A stretch of 64,000 nt of DNA from Pseudomonas abieticivorans (GTDB taxonomy: Bacteria > Pseudomonadota > Gammaproteobacteria > Pseudomonadales > Pseudomonadaceae). Below the pieces are notes generated by a model. That model was not told where the DNA came from and ran no database searches. It saw only the letters and a list, made by a program, of their open reading frames with translations. The stretch is from positions 751,501-815,500 of the forward strand of contig NZ_CP094975.1 of assembly GCF_023509015.1 (NCBI RefSeq), written 5' to 3'. Position numbers and translations under genes: made by a program. Shown piece after piece: positions 58,547-64,000 of this stretch (positions are counted from its first letter, which is position 1; every line of letters begins with the position of its first letter).

Positions 58547-59308
58547 TTATGCGGTGCCTTTGTGAACCGGTTTACGGGTTTGCAGCAAGTGTGAAAACAC
58601 CGCGTGCAGGTCGTCCGAGGCGCTCTCTTCGTCCAGGTTCAGCTTGCTGTCGATGTGGTCCATGTGGTGCATCATCAGGCCCACCGCCAGGTGTGCGTCT
58701 CGCGCCTCGATGGCGTCGATCAGTTGGGTGTGCTCATCGTAGGAGCAGTGCGAGCGGTTGCCCGTTTCGTACTGGGCGATGATCAGCGAGGTTTGCGAAA
58801 CCAGGCTGCGCTGGAAGCTGATCAACGGCGCGTTCTTCGCCGCCTCGGCCAGCTTGAGGTGAAACTCCCCCGACAACCGGATGCCGGCGCCGCGATCACC
58901 GCGCGAGAAGCTGTCGCGTTCGTCCAGCACCATCTGCCGCAACTCGGTCAATTGCTCGGCCGTGGCGTGCTCCACCGCAAGCTCGGTAATCGCGCGCTCG
59001 ACCATGCGCCGGGCGAAAAACACCTGGCGGGCTTCCTCGACACTGGGGCTGGCGACCACTGCGCCGCGATTGGGCCGCAGCAACACCACGCCTTCATGGG
59101 CCAGGCGCGACAGCGCACGGCGAATGATGGTGCGGCTGACGCCAAAGATCTCGCCCAGGGCTTCCTCACTCAACTTGGTACCCGGCGCCAGGCGCTGTTC
59201 GAGGATGGCCTCGAAGATATGTGCGTAGACAATATCGTCCTGGGTGCCGACACGCCCGGCCTTGGCCAGTCGCGATTGTTTCTTGAGGGGTTGCAGCTGT
59301 TCGTTCAT
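58547..59308 (-). CDS. GntR-family regulator (FCD type) of purine uptake/catabolism
   Basis: A 253-residue regulator with a winged helix (IFEAILEQRLAPGTKLSEEA, FGVSRTIIRRALSRLAHEGV) and a FCD domain with likely metal/ligand residues (GEFHLKLAEAA, TQLIDAIEARDAHLAVGLMM). It is divergent from the purine permease gene, and a perfect 12-bp palindrome in that promoter is a probable target. Start at the ATG at 59308. Confidence 0.9.
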   Translation of the reverse strand: MNEQLQPLKKQSRLAKAGRVGTQDDIVYAHIFEAILEQRLAPGTKLSEEALGEIFGVSRTIIRRALSRLAHEGVVLLRPNRGAVVASPSVEEARQVFFARRMVERAITELAVEHATAEQLTELRQMVLDERDSFSRGDRGAGIRLSGEFHLKLAEAAKNAPLISFQRSLVSQTSLIIAQYETGNRSHCSYDEHTQLIDAIEARDAHLAVGLMMHHMDHIDSKLNLDEESASDDLHAVFSHLLQTRKPVHKGTA

Positions 59309-59460
59309 GGGTTCTCGGGGGCGATGGTTCCGGCGTTTTGGCCATTGTACACAGGGGCATGGCCTTGTGACAGGTCAGGTACCGCACTGGCTTGGGCGTT
59401 GATGCGACAACGTTATGCCCTAATCATGGAATATTCTGCGCACAAAACCAAAAACATTAT
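59309..59460. other. Divergent intergenic region, gntR to purine permease
   Basis: About 150 bases before the permease promoter, where the gntR promoter should lie on the minus strand. I see no clear -35/-10 pair and no open frame of interest. Together with the leader, the gap between the genes is 320 bases. Confidence 0.4.
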
Positions 59461-59488
59461 TTGCATTATTTGTATACAAAAGGATAAT
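59461..59488 (+). promoter_or_regulatory. Promoter with TTTGTATACAAA operator upstream of the purine permease
   Basis: -10 GATAAT (59483-59488) and weak -35 TTGCAT (59461-59466) with a 16-base spacer. The spacer contains TTTGTATACAAA (59469-59480), a perfect palindrome resembling sites of FCD-type GntR proteins. Binding there would block RNA polymerase. The leader to the GTG start is about 135 nt. Confidence 0.6.
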
Positions 59489-59628
59489 CCACCACGAGCG
59501 ACTTCCTGACCGCAGGGTCAACAAAACAATTCTGTCGCCTGTGCCACCCTTTACCTGCCTCACGGAACCGTGACGTGAATACGCGCATGGGCCCGGAAAA
59601 CAACAAAAGCCTTGAGGAGTAACTCGCT

Positions 59629-60978
59629 GTGGAAAGCAATAAATCCGAAGCCCCTACGCTGGATCTCGCCCCGCCGTCGCGCAACAGTTGGCTGGAGCGG
59701 ATTTTCAAACTCAAGTTACACGGCACCACCGTCAGAACTGAAATGATCGCCGGGCTGACCACCTTCATCACCATGGCGTACATCATTTTCGTCAACCCCA
59801 ACATCATGGCCGACGCTGGCATCGACCACGGCGCCGCCTTCGTCGCTACCTGCATCGCAGCAGCTCTGGGTTGCCTGCTGATGGGCCTGTACGCCAACTG
59901 GCCGGTGGGCCTGGCACCGGGCATGGGCCTGAACGCCTTCTTCACCTATACGGTAGTGGGCACCATGGGCTATTCCTGGCAGACCGCGCTGGGGGCCGTC
60001 TTTATCTCCGGCGTGCTGTTCATGATCCTGACCCTGTCACGGGTGCGCGAGTGGCTGCTCAACAGCATCCCCACCAGCTTGCGCCACGCCATGGGCGCGG
60101 GCGTGGGGCTGTTTTTGGGGGTGATCGGGTTGAAAACCAGCGGCATCATCGTCGCCAGCCCCGCCACCCTGATCAAGCTGGGTTCGCTGCATGAAGCCGG
60201 GCCCCTGCTCAGCGCGCTGTGCTTCCTGATGATCGCCGTGCTCAGCTACCGCCGGGTGTTCGGCGCGATCCTGATCAGCATCGTCACTGTCACCCTGATC
60301 GGCTGGGGCCTGGGCATCGTGCAGTACGGCGGGGTGTTCTCGCTGCCACCGAGCCTGGCGCCGACCTGGCTTGCGATGGACATCAAAGGCGTGTTCAACG
60401 TCAGCATGATCAGCGTGGTGCTGGCCTTTCTGTTCGTGCACATGTTCGACACCGCCGGCACCCTGATGGGCGTGGCGCAACGCGCCAACCTGGTGAACCC
60501 CGACGGGCGCATCGAAAACCTGTCCCGGGCACTCAAGGCCGACAGCGCTTCGAGCGTGTTTGGCGCCATGGTCGGCGTGCCGCCGGTGACCAGCTACGTG
60601 GAAAGTGCTGCGGGCGTGGCCGCCGGCGGTCGCACCGGACTGACCGCCGTGGTAGTGGGCCTGCTGTTCATCGCCGCGATGTTCTTTGCACCGCTGGCGG
60701 GCATGATTCCGGCTTATGCTACAGCCGGCGCGTTGATCTACGTGGCCATGCTGATGATGAGCGGCATGGCCCACATCAACTGGGATGAAGCCACCGACAG
60801 CATTCCGGCGATCGTCACGGCGATTATGATGCCGCTAACCTTCTCGGTCGCCGACGGCATCGCCCTGGGCTTTATCACCTACGTGGCGCTCAAGGCCGGC
60901 ACCGGCAAGTTCAAGGACATTTCCATCAGCCTGTGGGTGCTCTGCGCGATTTTCATCGCCAAGTTCATCTTCCTGTAA
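59629..60978 (+). CDS. NCS2-family purine permease (AzgA/GhxP type)
   Basis: Inner-membrane uptake of adenine, guanine or hypoxanthine with protons. The 449 residues have about 12-14 hydrophobic segments. The family marks are GLTTFITMAYIIFVNP near 43-58, GLAPGMGLNAFFTYTVV near 93-109, MFDTAGTLMGVA near 274-285 and TSYVESAAGVAAGGRTGLTA. The start is a GTG at 59629 with GAGGAG upstream. Placement beside guaD, xdhABC and a GntR regulator supports guanine/hypoxanthine as substrate; exact specificity is inferred. Confidence 0.92.
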   Translation: MESNKSEAPTLDLAPPSRNSWLERIFKLKLHGTTVRTEMIAGLTTFITMAYIIFVNPNIMADAGIDHGAAFVATCIAAALGCLLMGLYANWPVGLAPGMGLNAFFTYTVVGTMGYSWQTALGAVFISGVLFMILTLSRVREWLLNSIPTSLRHAMGAGVGLFLGVIGLKTSGIIVASPATLIKLGSLHEAGPLLSALCFLMIAVLSYRRVFGAILISIVTVTLIGWGLGIVQYGGVFSLPPSLAPTWLAMDIKGVFNVSMISVVLAFLFVHMFDTAGTLMGVAQRANLVNPDGRIENLSRALKADSASSVFGAMVGVPPVTSYVESAAGVAAGGRTGLTAVVVGLLFIAAMFFAPLAGMIPAYATAGALIYVAMLMMSGMAHINWDEATDSIPAIVTAIMMPLTFSVADGIALGFITYVALKAGTGKFKDISISLWVLCAIFIAKFIFL

Positions 60979-61001
60979 GCTTTAGCAACAGAAACAAACA
61001 G

Positions 61002-61025
61002 GCCTCACCTTCGGGTGGGGCTTTT
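61002..61025 (+). terminator. Terminator after the purine permease
   Basis: GCCTCACC/GGTGGGGC (one T-G pair) with a TTCG loop followed by TTTTGC. A standard intrinsic terminator. Confidence 0.85.
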
Positions 61026-61044
61026 GCACATAAGGAGAAAAGCA

Positions 61045-61674
61045 ATGAGTGTGGAAACCTGGTTGTTGTTCAGTGCCGCGGCATTGGTGGTGATCCTGAT
61101 CCCCGGCCCCTTGTCGTTGTTGATGATCGGCAACAGCCTGAATTACGGCCTGCGCCGCTCCTACCCGGCGTTCCTGGGCGGGGTGAGCGCCTCGATCTGC
61201 TTGCTCAGCGCCTCGGCCTTGGGCCTGGGCGCGTTGCTGCTGGCCAGCGAGCAAGTGTTTAACGGCTTGAAAATCGTCGGGGCGTTTTACCTGTTCTACC
61301 TCGCCTGGCAGAGCTGGCAGCAATCCCGGCAACCGGCCACGGCGGCCCAAGTGCCTGACTCGCTGCCAGTACCGCGTTTCCGCGCGCTGTTCTGGCGCGC
61401 CTTTGCACTGGGCGCCAGCAACCCGAAGGACATCCTGTTCTTCGCCGCGTTCCTGCCACAGTTCCTCAGCGCCGAGCGGCCTTTGGCCGGGCAGTTGATC
61501 GTGATGATTTTGACTTGGGCGGTGCTCGACTTGCTGTGCAAGCTGGCGTACGGGCTGGGTGCCCATGGCGCGGCGCGCTACTTGCGCAGCGGCCGCGGGC
61601 AGAGCTGGTTCAATCGGGTGAGTGCAGCGTTGTTTGGTGGCGCAGGAGCAGTATCGTTGTTGAGCCGTAGCTGA
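61045..61674 (+). CDS. LysE/RhtB-family amino-acid exporter
   Basis: A 209-residue inner-membrane protein with about five or six hydrophobic segments and the family signature IPGPLSLLMIGNSLNYGLRRS at about 20-40, then GASNPKDILFFAAFLPQF near 131-148. It probably exports an amino acid or related metabolite; the substrate is unknown. ATG at 61045 has AAGGAG upstream; a longer frame from 61015 starts inside the preceding terminator. Confidence 0.92.
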   Translation: MSVETWLLFSAAALVVILIPGPLSLLMIGNSLNYGLRRSYPAFLGGVSASICLLSASALGLGALLLASEQVFNGLKIVGAFYLFYLAWQSWQQSRQPATAAQVPDSLPVPRFRALFWRAFALGASNPKDILFFAAFLPQFLSAERPLAGQLIVMILTWAVLDLLCKLAYGLGAHGAARYLRSGRGQSWFNRVSAALFGGAGAVSLLSRS

Positions 61675-61678
61675 ATCC

Positions 61679-61703
61679 CCCCCTCTGCCTGAGGGAGAGG
61701 GGG
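61679..61703. repeat. GC-rich hairpin after lysE
   Basis: CCCCCTCT/AGAGGGGG with a nine-base loop five bases after the LysE stop; a second CCCTCTCCCC block follows at 61739. Related in composition to the inverted repeat at 56154-56266. Possible terminator for the convergent genes. Confidence 0.6.
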
Positions 61704-61763
61704 CCGATCGAGTTGCCAATGCGATCTGCTTTTAGCGCCCTCTCCCCACGGGCGGTCAACGTT

Positions 61764-63248
61764 TTATTGCTGAATAAACCTGCCCGCCACCAACCCCACG
61801 AATTGCTGTGGCGTCATCTTCTGCCCGTTGAAGTCAACCACGCCGTTGGCGTAATGCAGGTCGGACACCACGTTATCGCCGTCCACCTTGCCCCACTGGA
61901 AGGTCACCGCCATGCCACTGACCAGGTCACTGGCATTTTTTGCCTGGGCGTCAATCGCCGCGGGGTCGGTCTGACCCTGCAGTTGCGCCTGCACGCGGCC
62001 GATGTCGTTGATCATCGCCTTGGACAGCAGCACCTTGGCATCGACCACACTCACCGCATCCAGGCCCAGCCCCGGCGCTGCTTTGCCCTGCGTGCTCGGG
62101 TTGGCCAAGTCGACGGCCACGCTCGCATGGCTTTCGCCGTTGGCGGTCTTGAGTGACAACTTTTCCAGTTCCACGTGCGGCTTGCCATCCAGCAACGCGG
62201 ACAAGGCAGTGTTCAGTTGGGCCTTGTCTTGCTCGGTCAGGTGCAACTCCAAGGGTTCGCCGTTCATCATGGCCACTTGCTGTTGGGGCACCACGCGGGT
62301 CTGGTACAGCTCGTTGAGGCGCTTGCTGGCGGCGATGTCGAAACGATCGACCTTGAACGCCAACTGGCCAGTGCCGATGTCTTTGCCACCGACCTGCAAC
62401 TGGCCCAGATCATAATTGACCTGTGCCGCCAGCTTGCCTTCCACCTCTTGCAACAGGCTAGTGCCAGTGGTGTCCTTGAGCATGATCAGTGGCTTGCCGG
62501 GCACCTGGAACGAGGCAGTACCGGCCTTCACGTCGGTATGGCCCAGGTAGAAACCAGAGGTGCCACGGGTGCCGCCGCTGTTGATTTCCACCTTGTGAAA
62601 CTCGGACTGCAGCACGCCTTCGGGCGTTTGCGTGTCGACGGCCAGGCTATCGATCACCGCGTTCATTTCATATTTTTCGGTGTCTGCCGTGGCGGAGAGG
62701 TTAACGCTCAAACCCTGGACCTTGAACGTGCGACCCGGCGCATCGAGTTTCAACGGCGCCACCTGCATATGGCTTTCGCTGCTGCGGTCATACTGCAAGG
62801 TCACCTGGCCCTTCAACGGCACGTTGCCATTATTCTGGGCAAAGAAAGGTTGCGACACGGGGGTGTTTTGCAAGCTGATGTTGCTGACCGCCATCACTGG
62901 CACCCAGCGCAGGGTGATCAACCGTGACAACGGTAGCGGGCCATGCTCGATATGGTCGGTGAAGTCCAGGGGCACCGGGGCATCGCCGGTACCGAATTCA
63001 CGCCCTTGCACGGTCAGGCGGTAGTGGGCCTCGCTGCTGAACAGGTGGCGGTCCAACGACACCAACTCCAGGCTGACCTGCGCCTTGCCATCAGGCCCCG
63101 GCGTCTGGGCCTGCAACTGCTGGTTGGCCTGGGCGATGGCGGCCTGCAACGTGCCTTCCAGGCGCGTGCCCGTGTACCAGGCACCGGCCGTGGCCACGGC
63201 GCCCACCACCACTACAGCGGCTAAAACGAACTTTGCTGCTTTGCTCAT
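61764..63248 (-). CDS. DUF945 (YdgA-like) protein
   Basis: A 494-residue protein with an N-terminal membrane segment or uncleaved signal (FVLAAVVVVGAVATAGAWY, about 7-25) and a long periplasmic part rich in beta structure, matching the DUF945/YdgA family. Features include GTRLEGTLQAAIAQANQQL near the anchor and VPLKGQVTLQYDRSSESHMQ. The start is the ATG at 63248 (MSKAAKF); the longer frame from 63281 is excluded. YdgA-type proteins are envelope proteins of unclear function. Convergent with the LysE gene. Confidence 0.88.
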   Translation of the reverse strand: MSKAAKFVLAAVVVVGAVATAGAWYTGTRLEGTLQAAIAQANQQLQAQTPGPDGKAQVSLELVSLDRHLFSSEAHYRLTVQGREFGTGDAPVPLDFTDHIEHGPLPLSRLITLRWVPVMAVSNISLQNTPVSQPFFAQNNGNVPLKGQVTLQYDRSSESHMQVAPLKLDAPGRTFKVQGLSVNLSATADTEKYEMNAVIDSLAVDTQTPEGVLQSEFHKVEINSGGTRGTSGFYLGHTDVKAGTASFQVPGKPLIMLKDTTGTSLLQEVEGKLAAQVNYDLGQLQVGGKDIGTGQLAFKVDRFDIAASKRLNELYQTRVVPQQQVAMMNGEPLELHLTEQDKAQLNTALSALLDGKPHVELEKLSLKTANGESHASVAVDLANPSTQGKAAPGLGLDAVSVVDAKVLLSKAMINDIGRVQAQLQGQTDPAAIDAQAKNASDLVSGMAVTFQWGKVDGDNVVSDLHYANGVVDFNGQKMTPQQFVGLVAGRFIQQ

Positions 63249-63355
63249 AGGTATGCTCGACGAGATCCATTCACCGAGCACTTTCGCCTAAAGCTGCCGT
63301 TTGCGCCAGCCAAATACCGTTGCTGCAAAGGCGGCGCAACCTGCGAGCGTGCCTA

Positions 63356-64000
63356 TCAAGGTTGGCGGGGCACATCGGGCATGCGCATGAAACGCAGGTC
63401 CACGCTGCGGCCCAAATCACGCACGGCTCCAAAAAGCACCACCACGCTGGCCTCCCGATGGGCCCGGCCCCAAACCTGGGCGTTGATCATGGCCTTGCGT
63501 TCGACTTTGCGCACTGCGCCGGCCAGATCCCTGGCAACGAGCAAGGACGTACCCGAGCCCCAGACGGAGGAACGCATGAATATCACGTACAAGTTGGTCG
63601 AGCAGGGATGGCGAACCACCAGCTCGCCGGAATAGGCGGTGGGCGTACTGAAAAAACCACCCCGCGCCAGCACTTCGTAGCCGTTGACCTGCAACATTTG
63701 CGCAGCAGTTCGCATCGACCCGGAGGCCGGCATCACCCCCAACTGGCCGAACACCAGCGGCGCCTCCTGTTCGCTCAGCACATTGACCTGCGCCATGTGG
63801 TTGATGCGCTCCGGGACCGACACCGGCAGCATGCCCAGTGGATCGGCCACCCGCGGGTTGGCAATGGGCGCGCCACGGCCCCAGCAATCGAGCACGCGGT
63901 TGACGTCAGCCATTTGCGAGGTCAACCCCACGCCGTGCAGCACCGCCTGCTCGCGGGCTTCTCGCAACAGGTTTTGTGCCACCCATTCGCGGCTGCCACT
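63356..64000 (-). CDS. Unrecognised protein, N-terminus outside window
   Basis: The frame is open to the window edge, giving at least 215 residues. An internal GTG at 63982 could be misread as a start. Visible stretches include NRVLDCWGRGAPIANPRVAD, PLGMLPVSVPERINHMAQVN and FMRSSVWGSGTSLLVARDLA. I do not recognise a family, and no membrane segment, signal or catalytic motif stands out. The TGA/TAA end lies 107 bases upstream of the DUF945 gene, in the same direction, so the two may share a transcript. Confidence 0.65.
   Translation of the reverse strand, partial: SGSREWVAQNLLREAREQAVLHGVGLTSQMADVNRVLDCWGRGAPIANPRVADPLGMLPVSVPERINHMAQVNVLSEQEAPLVFGQLGVMPASGSMRTAAQMLQVNGYEVLARGGFFSTPTAYSGELVVRHPCSTNLYVIFMRSSVWGSGTSLLVARDLAGAVRKVERKAMINAQVWGRAHREASVVVLFGAVRDLGRSVDLRFMRMPDVPRQP

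Noticed and set aside
59489..59628. Possible purine riboswitch in the leader of the purine permease
   Set aside because: No conserved purine-riboswitch core was seen and a protein operator lies in the promoter; a covariance search would be needed to revive the idea.

Overview
The window is chromosomal DNA from a fluorescent-type Pseudomonas, most likely of the P. fluorescens group. The evidence is the high GC content, the core gene order (tig-clpP-clpX-lon-hupB-ppiD next to fabI; the His/Leu/His/Arg tRNA cluster next to folD; dnaX-ybaB-recR; smc-zipA-ligA; xdhABC-guaD), and dozens of short palindromic REP arms built on GTAGGAGCGGATTTATCCGCG. Most of the window is well-known housekeeping DNA. 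I see no prophage, intact insertion sequence, CRISPR array, secretion island or defence island.

Layout. 1-3.4 kb: the end of a Yej-type peptide ABC importer (yejE partial, yejF), then fabI. 3.5-12.1 kb, minus strand: the protein quality-control run tig, clpP, clpX, lon, hupB, ppiD. 12.4-14.0 kb: a probable small RNA, the lipid A hydroxylase lpxO and a small conserved protein. 14.1-14.6 kb: four tRNA genes on the minus strand. 14.9-21.5 kb: folD, a six-unit REPIN tandem array, remnants of a sigma54-type activator, glnS-cysS, ppiB-lpxH. 21.6-26.4 kb: a MarR-controlled EmrAB/OMP tripartite efflux operon. 26.5-31.7 kb: miaE, a frameshifted universal stress gene, a DUF1289 gene whose end lies in a REPIN, and acnB behind an elaborately structured leader. 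31.7-38.5 kb: recR, a CurA-like reductase, ybaB, dnaX, a periplasmic binding protein, a Kdo hydroxylase and a second REPIN array. 38.5-44.2 kb: two conserved proteins of unknown function, 4.5S RNA (ffs), a large composite palindrome, a zinc metallopeptidase and trehalose synthase. 44.3-52.0 kb, minus strand: gntR-smc-zipA-ligA. 52.3-61.0 kb: purine catabolism (xdhA, xdhB with a frameshift, xdhC, guaD, a GntR regulator and an NCS2 purine permease). 61.0-64 kb: a LysE exporter, a DUF945 protein and the end of an unrecognised gene.

How genes work together. Trigger factor, ClpXP, Lon and PpiD handle folding and turnover of new, damaged and exported proteins. LpxO and the Kdo hydroxylase both oxidise lipopolysaccharide. 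The NCS2 permease, guanine deaminase and XdhABC would take guanine or hypoxanthine through xanthine to urate. MarR, EmrA, EmrB and the outer-membrane factor form a self-regulated efflux unit.

What deserves a second look: the nested 138-nt stem upstream of acnB; the two-hairpin transcript upstream of lpxO; two different REPIN arrays with exact periods of 103 and 104 bp; a 266-bp palindromic composite element next to ffs; a triple-palindrome MarR operator; and two single-base insertions that break usp and xdhB, which could be real or sequence errors.
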